From NCBI RefSeq assembly GCF_037975245.1, contig NC_092569.1, positions 34,136,668 to 34,200,667 of the forward strand: a stretch of 64,000 bases of DNA, written 5' to 3'. A program made the position numbers and the translations under genes. Shown here piece after piece: positions 26,030-37,700 of this stretch; within the stretch, counting starts at the first letter, position 1, and every line of letters starts with the position of its first letter. A model generated the notes under the pieces. That model was given only the letters and a program-made list of their open reading frames with translations, was not told the origin of the DNA and did no database searches. Origin of the DNA: Apostichopus japonicus. Taxonomy: Eukaryota; Echinodermata; Holothuroidea; Aspidochirotida; Stichopodidae.

Positions 26030-26614
26030 CACTTGTGATCGGTGTTTTGTATAGTAACTACTAGTGGTATGTGTACTTGTCTAATGTGTACGTGTATGGT
26101 ATGTTCGGAGGATCGGAAACAGCGACAACAAATCGTGTTCCTAACATGACGTCACATGACGTTATGCGATCGGAAACTTTTCGAGCAAACAGAGTTTCAA
26201 ACGCCGAAGAGGATCAATTCATTCTCAACTTTCGACTTGAAAAATCAAGTTTTTAGCTGGCAGAATGGTTGATACATGTTGTAGAGAACATTCTTTGATG
26301 GATCCCAAATATATAGGACTTTCGTGTCATGGCCACTCTAAGAGTTTGTTCAGTTTGACCAATCAGTGTCCAGGACTCTGTGCATTCTCTGTCACGTCCG
26401 AAACTGGCGTGATTTGTGATTGACAGTTTAGTTCTGATGGTGTTAGTCATCATTCCTTCGTTTATATTGCAGACACATGTTATCTAGAGTATTGTTTATA
26501 AACATCACACAATATAGCCTAACTTTGGTCTACGTTATAAAGGACCAAACGCCGAACTTGCTTCTTCGTGATCGAAAGAACTAAAAAGGGTTGCAGTAAC
26601 AAAGACCCCTCAAT

Positions 26615-27261
26615 CAAGGGCGGCGGAAGCACTTTTAATCTGCAGATTAAGGGGGGCACCGACATCAAAGGGCACTTTGCAGAAATTCGATTGGACTGAC
26701 GCAGCCTTATATTTAGTACCCTTATAACTCTTATTGTATTATCTTATTTGCGTATACACATCACTCCATCAACGCCCCCCCCCCCCCCTCCTTCAAGGAA
26801 AATATGCTTACTAGCACTGCAATATCCAATGTGCAAATTGGAAAACAAGGAACAAGTTTTCTTTTGAGACAAAATGAGGTGAAATCATGCTAGCTGCTAA
26901 TGTAGGAATCTTCCGAATTAGAGTTGATTTCTTGTTAATATCTTAACCAATTTTTCCATTCGAAATAGCTTTGAGTTTGACCCACAGAAATTCATTAAAA
27001 GTCAGGGGCGTAGCCAGGATTTGCAAAGTTATATGCATGACTATCTGAGTGGAGCGCCACCATCGGTTGGCGCGGAGCGTATTTGGTTTTACAAACCCCT
27101 CAGATGGCCGGAAACGGCCCTTCCCGAGTGTTCATTCTCGGGTTCCCTGGCCTCTTGCTTACTTGAGACACCTCAATTTTTATGTAGAAAAAGGGCACAT
27201 TTTTAACCTGAGGAAAAGTGGGGGCACGTGCCCCCTGTGCCCCCCGGTTCCGCCGCCCTTG
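26615..27261. mobile_element. hAT-like non-autonomous element, 647 bp
   Basis: The ends are CAAGGGCGGCGGAAGC and, complemented, CAAGGGCGGCGGAACC. The exact 8-bp duplication CCCTCAAT lies at 26607-26614 and 27262-27269. The interior contains the shared core at 27044-27130 (GCGCCACCATCGGTTGGCGC, then CAGATGGCCGGAAACGG). It is non-coding. Confidence 0.8.
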
Positions 27262-29831
27262 CCCTCAATCGAATATGAACAACTAACTTTAACCTTCACC
27301 ACGCACTACAATGACAAGTGCTTGTATACAAATTCAGTTGTTCCAATTCATAGCAGTTGTCTTTCTTATCTAGTTGACAGTCTCATTACGAGCTCGCTAT
27401 CTTGAACTGTGAAAGTTTTTATGCAAATGAAATCGGCCTGCGTAGCTGGTCATTATAATTAAGCAATCACCTGTTTCTTTGCTATACTTGTTATTCTCTT
27501 TGGCTCAGGAAGTCATTATGTTTAATGCTCCTTTGCTATATAGGTCTTGTTTGCATTTTACAAAGCTATGTGTTGCCTCCGTTTTATTTTATGGCCGAAC
27601 CACGCTTTGCCTTTTACGTTACCCAAAAATAAAGAAGTATGTGGAAAAACTAGATATTGACAGGTATTCCTATATTTTGCTCTATGTTGATCTAACGGTA
27701 GATTAAATCCATATATGAAGATTACAATGGTACACAATGTTCGTACACTGCTCCTGGGAAGGGGTCTAAAATTGGTTTAAAGTAGAAGGGTCTAAAATCG
27801 CTTCAATTGCCAGGATGTTTGTACCACACTTACTTCCAATTTACAATTTGTGTACTCTGCCATCCAAGCCATTAAAAAAAGACAGATTTTGTTTCATAAC
27901 ATATCTGAAAGATTTTCTCTTTTGGCAACTTTCCTGAGATAGAACAACATCGAGCGAATTGATATAGACTCAAGGGCACAAAACATTGAACTCGAGTCCT
28001 GGGAACGAGTAATATACAGCCACGTCTCACAATAAACCAATGTTCGACAGTATTTAAGATGAGGGGATGAGTTCGAGAACTTAGGTAAACTGAGAAAACA
28101 AATATGGAGACTCTAAGTAGTAATTCACGAGAGGTCCGTGGTGACACCCGGTGAAAGGGACCGAGCTTTTAGACAAGTAACTTGGACTTGAACAAAACGT
28201 ACGTGGCGTTACCGTTTCTCGCAGGCGACACTTTAAGTATGGGAATTGTTCATGACGTTATTTTTATAAAGCAATCCGCTCACGATATCCTTACCCCACT
28301 ACCCCACCCCCACCCCACCCTTAACACACTATCACAACGACGGAGTAAGTACTTCACGATATGATTCGTGTTCCTGCAGCCTGCCTCGTGGGAAGAGGTC
28401 CTCACCCTTCGCAGTGCATATAGATTCGAAACTCGTAAGCCTTGGGAGAGAAGAATAAAATGTATTGATTACAGAAGTGAATATTCTCTGGTGTTCTTTT
28501 CAACCTGTGCTTGTCGATTGTGATTCCTGTTCTGTCTTCGGACACAATCAATATTTACCTCATTGTTATAAAGTTATGAAGACTAAAGAATCCGTATAGG
28601 ATGATCTCGTGGGGCGAAAATGGTAGTAAAACATGTCAGCTGTTACTATCCAGTAATAGTGAAGCATGATTCAATGATGCGTTCACGTATCGGGTTATAG
28701 GACCCAGTCATAGGTCGGTATTACGATAATACCACAACATATTATGGTCCACTTGTTATCAGATGAGCATACATACCGCCACAAGTTCTAAGACTCCAAG
28801 AACTTATGCAGAAGGTAAAACCCCTCCCCCACCCCCACCGCCCCACTTCATTTCCCTCCATATGCCACTTCCACTCTTTATATGTATTATGTATCACTTT
28901 ATGGCTACGACCGATTATTTGCTAACCAGTTGTCAGTGTCTACGAACTTATTTTCAAGGGGGAAAAAAAGCAGCTCACCTGCACTGCATGACGCGAAACT
29001 ATAACGCTAACGCTAAAAACATTTACAAACTTACACCCGAGCAAATGCATGATCGGTTTTAGTGTTCCAGGCCAATCAATTTGTGATACCTTCATGATTG
29101 CTTCACCCAGCAGTATTCGATATAATTGCCAGAAGAATGATAGGCTGCTGCTACAATACGGCAAATGAAACGTTAACGTGAATCCTTTGATTCATTTGAA
29201 ATATACGTATGCCTTAAGTTGTGACATGGGCTTAGGAGACGGAACGCTTGAGAGGGCAAAGAGACGCCCGTCCCCCTTACCCACACCACCATTCTTACAC
29301 GGAATTATGTTTTCATGCAAAGTAAGTCATAATCGGGGCTTAACATCATTGACTGAAAATTCTGAGCAGATGTTTGGCGCAGATCCTACCCGGTTCCTTG
29401 AAATGGTTGCCCTGTAACAGTTCAGCTATAAGACTCTTACCATCAATACAGCTGCATTACGTTTGTTTAAAGTTAAATACTCCACAAGTTTAACGTGTGA
29501 CAAATATGAGAGAAAAATACGGAGGAAATGGGTAATATAACTGTAGACTGTGACAGAAACTAGCACTGACCTCCGAATTGCCGAGGTTAAAGTACGGAAA
29601 ATACAAGAAAACTTAACACCACTGACAACAAAAATAAACAAGAAGCGTATAAGACCAATATCATGTAATGTATTCCTGCATAGTTTATTTTGATAATAAA
29701 ATGTATTAAGTCTTTAAAGTAATATTTTAATTTGATTAAAAAATGATATGTTACTTGCACTATTAATGTATGGTTTGATGGGAGAATGCAGTATATATGA
29801 ATAACGTCATTTGATTTCTGATGTCATTATT

Positions 29832-29837
<6 letters not shown>
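27262..29837. other. Intergenic region with no gene seen
   Basis: Only short frames without splice or family support are present. C-rich runs occur near 28290-28320 and 28825-28845. Confidence 0.5.
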
Positions 29838-29901
<64 letters not shown>

Positions 29902-29948
29902 TATATTTATGTATAAATATATATATGTATATATATATATATAAATAA

Positions 29949-30002
<54 letters not shown>
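29838..30002. repeat. (AT)n microsatellite
   Basis: Alternating TA with a few TGTA and AAATA interruptions over about 165 bp. Confidence 0.95.
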
Positions 30003-30006
<4 letters not shown>

Positions 30007-30591
30007 ATTGTTTACTGGCTCCAGACAGCATTGTAACCGTAGGAATGAGGAAAGTTAAATGCGACACGTGATAAAGTCACATATTTAATCTTATGTATCC
30101 AGGACTACCGGTACTGCGATTTTAGTAATACAAAACAACATACTGTTTACTAAAATATTACTTGCGTATGTACTTAACAAATGCTGTATTGTCCGTTCTG
30201 CACTTTGAATTCGTTTGACTGTTAATACAGTACAGAGTGGTATTAGTCATGAAAACACATGTAAGTTACTCGTCAGAGTCCACTGTGAGGTTGGCTTTGA
30301 CAGATGACTGCTATTGACAACTATTTATAGCGTTAATATTAGTTAACAGTTGCAGCAAGTTATCACACCCAGTTGGGACATTTTTTTCTACACTGTAGTG
30401 TCATGTCCCTCTCCAGAGCACTCGTATTGTCAGTACGAGCAGTGTATATGTATATCATGTTTCTATCAGATCAAGGTTAGGAACTGTTTGTACTGTCAAC
30501 ATCAGTGCTTTGAGAGCATGATATTGGAGTACAGTTTAGGAAGTTATTAGCATTTGGAAATAGTCCAAACTGGCTGGCAAGTTACATTCTC

Positions 30592-31968
30592 TCATGAATA
30601 TGTATTTCTACTTGACCAAGTCCTCTGTGAAGTTGAAGTTGAGAGGTGACTAGATATTGGACTTGATTGATGAGGTAAATTAACTGCTGTTCGCAAAGCA
30701 CTGACTTGCAATGACGGTTGAGTAATTGCCATTTCAAATCCTTCCCATGCTCGAGAAGGGGGCGTGGTTATAAGTCGCCTCTGTCCACGCCCACTTCCTA
30801 TCCTTCTGGTTGTTGCAGACCCATTTGCGGATAGATTGAATGAATTGACGTTACTGTGATCTGGACCATCAATTGCATATGCATCAATAGTAGAACATCT
30901 GGATGGTGTCCTATTCGGTACGTTACCATTGAAATCTTTATCATTTGCATATTCATCACTATTAGATTTATATAAATCACTTCTACCATGGGCCGACAGG
31001 CGCATTTGTTCATCTTTACCAGTATTTACCCTGGAAGTCATGTAGCGGTTATTAAGTTGAATTTGCTCTGATGTGACGATTGGTAATCGACCTGTACCTC
31101 CATCAAGGGGCTCTGGTCTGGGCGTGGCTAGCGAAGCAGATCTTAACCTTTCTGGGCCATGCGAGAAACGACCCCCATGGTGAGAGTTTGAGAGGTTATT
31201 TTGTGTATATGAATAACTCTGAACACGAGATGGAGAGCTCTGAACTCTGGTCCGTGTTTGCTGACTACCGTAAACTGAATTAGCTGAGATATCCCGCTCA
31301 CCTGTGACTCCATTTGAAATCGTTTCTAACATTTCGGCGTCCCTTGGGAAATATTGCTCCTCCCCATTTCTCGGTGACTCCTCCCCTATTGCATCAGTTA
31401 TCTGTTTAAGATTTGCGGCAGCTCGGCTCATTACCGGCTCATGCCTCTCTGTTGCAGCACTTTCCGTTAATGATTGCGTTAAGCGCGCGCTACTACTGAT
31501 AGTGGGAGATGCATACTGCGGCACGCGTCGTGCGTTTCTGTATCCTGAGGTCCGTTGCCTGTTTGGGCTCGGAGAAGACACATGCCGATTGTTCGCTGAA
31601 CCAAATATATCAATAATCCTTTTTGCACTCAGGTTAGCAGCACCAACAAGATACCTATCTCGAGTTTTGATATCAAGTGGACGGGGTAGCAAACTTCGTT
31701 GATTTTGACCCCGATTAAGTAGACTAGAATAATGCGCCGGGGGTCCCATGTTGTTATAGGCTGGTCTCCTTTCGTACACAGGAATCCTATTCGGAATGGT
31801 GTGAATCTTAAGCTGCATGTCGAAGGTCACCCGTTTCCTAGGACGGGATTTTCGTGACTGGTCATTGCAGTCACCGTCATCCTTTGGATGAAGCACGCCC
31901 TCGGTTATCGTAGAAGCCGGAAATGGCGTTTTAGGAGATTGAGCAACCAACATTTCGTCATCAGACAT
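30592..31968 (-). CDS. Uncharacterised disordered protein, 458 residues
   Basis: A long uninterrupted frame starts at the ATG in MSDDEMLVAQSPK. The exon carrying it appears to begin at 32033 after a strong acceptor (CTCTTTTCAG). An in-frame stop lies between that acceptor and this ATG, so the ATG is the likely start and at least one upstream exon is 5' untranslated. The protein is rich in Ser, Arg, Asn and Gln, without predicted membrane segments or cysteines in patterns, and looks largely disordered. Near residue 45 it has RKRVTFD, which fits the RVxF docking motif for protein phosphatase 1; such short motifs also arise by chance. A dinucleotide-biased repeat is absent and composition looks like real coding DNA. 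I recognise no family. It may be lineage-restricted. Confidence 0.65.
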   Translation of the reverse strand: MSDDEMLVAQSPKTPFPASTITEGVLHPKDDGDCNDQSRKSRPRKRVTFDMQLKIHTIPNRIPVYERRPAYNNMGPPAHYSSLLNRGQNQRSLLPRPLDIKTRDRYLVGAANLSAKRIIDIFGSANNRHVSSPSPNRQRTSGYRNARRVPQYASPTISSSARLTQSLTESAATERHEPVMSRAAANLKQITDAIGEESPRNGEEQYFPRDAEMLETISNGVTGERDISANSVYGSQQTRTRVQSSPSRVQSYSYTQNNLSNSHHGGRFSHGPERLRSASLATPRPEPLDGGTGRLPIVTSEQIQLNNRYMTSRVNTGKDEQMRLSAHGRSDLYKSNSDEYANDKDFNGNVPNRTPSRCSTIDAYAIDGPDHSNVNSFNLSANGSATTRRIGSGRGQRRLITTPPSRAWEGFEMAITQPSLQVSALRTAVNLPHQSSPISSHLSTSTSQRTWSSRNTYS

Positions 31969-32430
31969 TCTGCTTCTCAAAAGAATAAAGCTGCATTTTA
32001 TTTTTGTCACTTAAACCCGACGTCACTCATTTCCTGAAAAGAGACAAGTCGACTTTTAAATAGTGAGGTAAAGGAAGCCTGCCTTTTTTCATCGTTCATT
32101 ATTTTATAAAAGTCAATGTTTAGTCATATTTTATTCCCAGTCGGTGTTCAAGGTATCCTGACGAATAACTGAACAGACGATCCTCCGCGAAATGCTCTCC
32201 AGTTTCCTTCAATGACGATTGAACACACCCTCCGTTCGGAATTATAACCAATTAAATATACTGTTCTCGTGTCACTGTGTGCTATATTCCTCTTTATTTG
32301 ATCCAAGAACTAGTTTCCTTCAATGGTTGAACACACCCACCGTTCGGAATTAACCCATTAATGTGCCTGTGTACTATATAATTTCCTTTAGTTGATCCAA
32401 GTACTAGTGTTGTGCTGTACAAAGTTCACC

Positions 32431-32580
32431 TTGTGTGTTCGATACACACGTTCAACATCAATATTGCCTCCAACCTATCATACAGTCTTTCCTCCATTTG
32501 GTCTGGTCTATCCGATTTCTTGTTAGGAATTTCTGCTTTGTTTCCATAGAGAATTAACCTTTGATTTCTCCGAGGAATCT
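32431..32580 (-). other. Possible upstream exon of the 458-residue gene
   Basis: A segment bounded by an acceptor (CATTTTCCAG) and a donor (AAG|GTGAAC) stays open in one frame, encoding IPRRNQRLILYGNKAEIPNK and onward. It lies about 400 bp upstream of the coding exon on the same strand. It could be an untranslated exon of that gene or belong to another transcript. Evidence is limited to splice-like sites and an open frame. Confidence 0.25.
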
Positions 32581-32742
32581 GGAAAATGATGATGATACTT
32601 AAACCAGGATTCTTTTGTTGTAACAGAGATTGGATCCTTGAAGTGTACTTTAGACAAACAAAAACCCACCGACTCGAGACGAAGACGACTCTCTCATGTA
32701 GCAAGACACTGAGAACTCAACTCCACGTCCAACCAACGCTGT

Positions 32743-32766
32743 AAAAAAAAAAAAAAAAAAAAAAAA
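32743..32766. repeat. Poly-A run, 24 bp
   Basis: An uninterrupted A run on the plus strand. It may be the tail of a retroposed sequence, but I see no matching target duplication. Confidence 0.9.
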
Positions 32767-33447
32767 TGTTAAGTCCTCAAGAAGTTGTGTCCATTAACAA
32801 TTAGAGTATTAGCAAATGAATGACCATAACTGATATAACTATACTTGGCCATATTTATGATATTACCTTCTGTGAAAGATGAAGTCATTTAAATCTCCTA
32901 TACCAAGCCTTTCATCGAGACAAGATTGCATTTTACAGCACACGCAACTATACTGTAGTCTTAGCTTATAGCAAGCATGTAAAGCTCTATATCATATAGA
33001 ATGATAATGATACCAGGGAATCATAGGTTATGATATGTTATAATTCCATCTCTTTTGTTTGTCTGTAATTTGGGGTGGGGTGGGGTGGGGGTGGGGTGGT
33101 AGGGTGCGGGTGAGATATCGGGGAAATTCATCGCTTTCGTGTAGGGTACTGCGGGAGGATCGAGGTTTTCTTTATAATGGATATGCAATGCGATACTTAC
33201 TCGATTAAACAACAAATGGATCTGTTTGTGGATAAAGTAAACTATATTATAAGCTTATATATATACCGTACAGCAGGTAGATTTTAAGTTAACAAATTCC
33301 GCCACCAATCAAATTCAGCGCAGTATATAGTTTTCACGAATCTTGAAATCTCGTCAACAACTGATACGGTCAACTTGTAGGAATTTACACACACAAAGAA
33401 AAAGCCATTTACGTCCAGACTTTTTCGTATGCTACTAACTAATAAGG

Positions 33448-33676
33448 CAGTGGATATATAGCCGTCAGACGGTTCCCGATTCCAGGTTACTATTTAGCCG
33501 TCACTTCAAAACAAAACACACAATAAACGAAAAAAAAAATGAAAAAGAAAAAAAAAAACTGAAAAAGAAAAAATCACAAGTCCGCAAGATTGATAACTAC
33601 GCATGTCAGACGGAAGTGACGGCTAAATACAGTAGTTAACTGGAATCGGAACCGTCTGACGGCTATATATACACTT
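33448..33676. mobile_element. Foldback MITE-like sequence
   Basis: The two halves are long inverted repeats of about 60 bp (ATATAGCCGTCAGACGGTTC at the left, its complement at the right, then a second pair around TTTAGCCGTCACTTC). An A-rich spacer separates them. The whole could form one long hairpin. A clear target duplication was not found. Confidence 0.6.
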
Positions 33677-34159
33677 CGTATTAAACTAAGACAGAAATTC
33701 ATTGAGTTCTACTATGCAAATATTGTACTGGCTTAATACGTAAGTACTAAATTAGTTAATATTTGAAAATGTAATATGGGTGGTGTCATATATATATTTA
33801 ACTGTTTTATGAATGATGAGGTGTAATTGAAAACAATATATGTTTCTTAAGTCTACCTAATGTACGGTAATTTCATGAACTACTGTATACATAAGGAAGG
33901 TCACAATTCAAAGATTTGCAAATGAGAAAGAAAAAAAGACACATTACATTTTCTGTTCTGGACTATAAATGGTGACGACACAGTGATATGATACCATCAT
34001 GTGAATATGATCAGGATAATACAAACCTAATGCAACCGAATTCAATATGCAGTGGAAGTATAAATTCTGAAATATTGACAATTTTGGGACGATTGACATA
34101 GAAATAACAATATAACCTAATATCAATTTACCACAACTGGGTGCCTATGCATGTATTTG

Positions 34160-34161
<2 letters not shown>

Positions 34162-34217
<56 letters not shown>
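34162..34217. repeat. (AT)n microsatellite
   Basis: About 55 bp of uninterrupted alternating AT. Confidence 0.95.
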
Positions 34218-34220
<3 letters not shown>

Positions 34221-34554
34221 TTCTATATTTTAGTGAATTAATCAGCATGTTCATGTATGTCTTAATTACCACCATTTATAACATTTTGTTTAATATCTAC
34301 CTTTAGAGGTATCAATTGTCTAGACTATGTTTTTGTGCCCAAGCTCCAAACCTCTGACGCGATCTCAACGCAGGTGGGTGGTGGATGGGGCGAGAGGAGG
34401 GGAGGGAGGGGGGATGAGACGAGGATAAGAACAGCACTACAAAAATGTCACGGTTTACAATCTTAGTATGTTCTTCCTTACTGGTAGCTTCATATCTTTT
34501 ACTGTACAACTTACATAGGTTACCGTATATGAGTTTAGTAGTTACCATCATGTG

Positions 34555-34745
34555 ATCGCTTCTCGGCCTTTTGGCTAAGATCATGTGTAGTATCTGTTCC
34601 CTTTCGAGGGGAATGGTGATGCACACCCGACGATGATCACACAGTCACAGTCCCGATGCAAGGGGACTGGGGCTGAGAGCGGATCAATCGTTTGGTAGTT
34701 TGGTTTTCGTGCCCAGGACCTTCCTGGGCGACTTTTTCTTAAAAA
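34555..34745 (+). repeat. U2 snRNA-headed retroposed sequence (SINE-like)
   Basis: The first 45 bases match the highly conserved 5' end of U2 snRNA with one change (ATCGCTTCTCGGCCTTTTGG at the start, GTGTAGTATCTGTTC at the end), including the branch-point-pairing GTAGTA. From there the sequence is not U2: the Sm site and U2 stem-loops are missing. The body has two perfect hairpins, CAGTCCC/GGGACTG (34648-34669) and GCCCAGGA/TCCTGGGC (34711-34729), then a T run and a short A tail. Near-identical direct repeats containing TACCATCATG flank it (about 34541-34554 and 34746-34758), as expected from LINE-mediated retroposition. snRNA-headed SINEs are known from crocodilians. This may be an independent case, or a one-off chimeric retrocopy. 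Confidence 0.7.
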
Positions 34746-34759
34746 GTACCATCATGCGA

Positions 34760-37700
34760 AAGTTATATGCAATTGATACCTATAGTAAGCTATTGTTACG
34801 GTATCCCTCTCGTAAAGAATATCTTGTTAAATGGTGTTTTTTTAAAATGTTATTTCAAGAGACCAGAAACGCCTTATTATTAAACCGAAAAATTCTCAAT
34901 ATTACTTACCTATAAACAACAAATCAAACACTATACATAGCCTTTTATTATTTTGTACATGATCACTTAGCATTTCTTAAATAAGTTTTAACTTACCTCA
35001 TAAATAACCACTCGTTAGTGTGACATTAACCAGTACGCTGAGAGCACCGTATCTTCATTTATTAATCCTCTCTGCTACAGAATCCATATGAGAAAGAATA
35101 CTATATACGTTATCACAGTACAACTTGTTATCTCAGAGGGACTTGAATTCTAGAACGGTAACGTGAATTGACAAATTTACATTAGCAAGTATATAACCTT
35201 TTCCCGTCGTCTCAAAAGTCAATGCAAATATTTACGCCATCCTTAGACTAAGCACACATAATGTTGTATCTAACATGTATTATTGGAAGAAGCCTGCACA
35301 GAGATATAGTATCCCCCTCTGTTGCTAAACACAACACACAACAAAAGGTCCTTGATAAAGCCCCGCCTATTGTCCTATCGTCTCTTTTGTTCAATTTAGT
35401 TTCTTTGGCCGATCGATAGGAGGGTTTGAAAGCTACTCTGCCTGTAGATATGTACACTTTCATTACAGTATTCAGTGCGATGTACGGTCTACAGTAGGCG
35501 ACCTAGCTTATAATCCAAATTAGATTAAATCCTAAACATAAATACAGACAAACCCGTAGTGGTGCTATTGTAAGCCGAAGACTATCAACATCTGACGTCA
35601 CAAAGCTGCTGTTAATAGACTATGTCAACTCGACGTGAAGGCTGAATGATGAAGCCTATAGGTTTGCATTCTTATTTGGCTTAGTGACCCAAATTTTCAC
35701 CTTCATTATCTTGCCGACACTGCAATAGCGGATGTTACAACATGAGGAAAGACTCTTCGGGGAGGAGCTAGCATCAGACCCTTCGAGAAACTTTGATGTG
35801 ACTAATGATGCAGTTCTGTTGCAAAACAGTACAATATTTTTCACCTTTTTCCCCACAAATATCGTCTTTTTCCAGATATGATTTTTTTGCAACCCTTCCA
35901 ATTTCTTGGGACAAGTCTAAAAGGGGCTACGACGTCCACTTTGGGCATCAGGGTTCAAAGTGATGGCTGTATACACAAAATAAATATTGATATTTTGTAG
36001 ACGGTCAAAGGTCACCTTCTTGCAGGCCATGCATGCTGTATTTCCTTATTGCATTTAATTTATAAGAAATGTTGCTTTAAACATCCGAGGCTCGTGAATA
36101 TTAATGTGACTAAACTACTTCGATCAACACGTCAGACGATCCATACATCAATTAATAGGAAAACAAGATAGCCTCAAGTAACATATTAACAATGTATAAT
36201 TATACACATGTATTTCAAGTGCGACGGTTACTTAGGCTACGTGTAATTTATTCTTGACAGAAGTCAAACGGAAATACTTTCGCATAATAATGTATTTCTC
36301 CCTTTTTCTTAACTTGCTCTTAAGCATTGCTACAGTAATATTGTCGGTATCGCAGTGAAATTCAATTATGCCTCTCACATGTGAAAGCATTGTTAGTGAA
36401 ACTATACGTAAGCGTTACCATAGCAATTATTACTAAATGAATGGACATCTAGCAATTCTTAACGGTTGGCATGGTGATCGACTCGGGTAATTTTAACCTT
36501 ATAAAGGGATACTCCAAGTTTGATAGATTGTATTTTCGATGCTAAGATTTAATGTTTTGAAATTTATTGATTCGGATTCAGATATAAGTACATTGCGCAA
36601 TAATTTGGGATGGAGTCATATATAGACAACTTACCTTGCAATTTGAAATTAAAGTGTATTTTATCCTATCATCGTTTCCTTTAGGGACATATCTTTAGTT
36701 CATACTTATTGCTTTTGGAGTAGTTCGTAAACGTGGGACTGTACCTTACAAGACTAATCCATAAAAGATATGTATAGTCTATACTGGCATGTTATGATTC
36801 GCAGCGGTATCAATAATAATTTGCAGCAACCTATATGTGTTTAGCGCCCTCTATTCACATTTACTATACCTTTCTAGGGAGCAGGCACGACCCATTTCTA
36901 ACATAAAAAGTTTGATAATTTCTTCTTTTTTTTTGGGGGGGGGGGTGCTTACAAAGTTTTTGGGGTGGGAGGAGGTTGGAGATTAGGCCCTTCTTTGTCG
37001 TACCACGATTAATTGCTCCATTGACTTACACACTAACTTCGTCACTTTCGAAAGTCCTATAAAGAATATAGATAGAAGGTTCCACCTGACATATCCTACC
37101 CACCACGTGACAGCAGATAGTTTGGGCTACATCATAGCACATTCATTTTTTGCCACCATTACCATTTTATATTTGAGCTAGAAGAGATATAGTAGGTCCT
37201 ACCCCCCCCCCCCCACCCCACCCCCCTCGTTTGTGAAAGCTATAAGACATGCCAGTTATTGTCTGATTTAATACGCGTATATATTCGAATTAATACACGT
37301 ATATATTCGTATTAATACAAGGATAAATGATGTGTCGTTTGTCCCATATGGCTTGCCATAGACATGATTTCCACAACTTCAGTCCGATCGGCTTCGCCAG
37401 ACGCATTATTTGTCAAGCCTTATCCCGTTTCGATGAAATGTTGCGAGAAAAGTCTGGAAAAGTTGTGGCTATCTGAGTAAGGAGGCTTTCATTAATATTA
37501 TCTTCGTCAGTTATAATATTTTCCTCGTTTTTGTTGCTGTTATGATATAATTCATTCACCAAGGTACTTCACTTATGCATATTTTTACCACTGGCATTAC
37601 ATGGTTTAAGAAACAAAATATCAATAGAATGGTCTAATGAGTAACATTGTCATTAGTAAATCGTCCATAACACTTATCGCACATAGGCTAACTCATGTAA

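Noticed and set aside
34555..34745. Functional U2 snRNA gene
   Set aside because: Only the first 45 bases are U2; the Sm site and downstream stem-loops are missing and direct repeats flank the unit.
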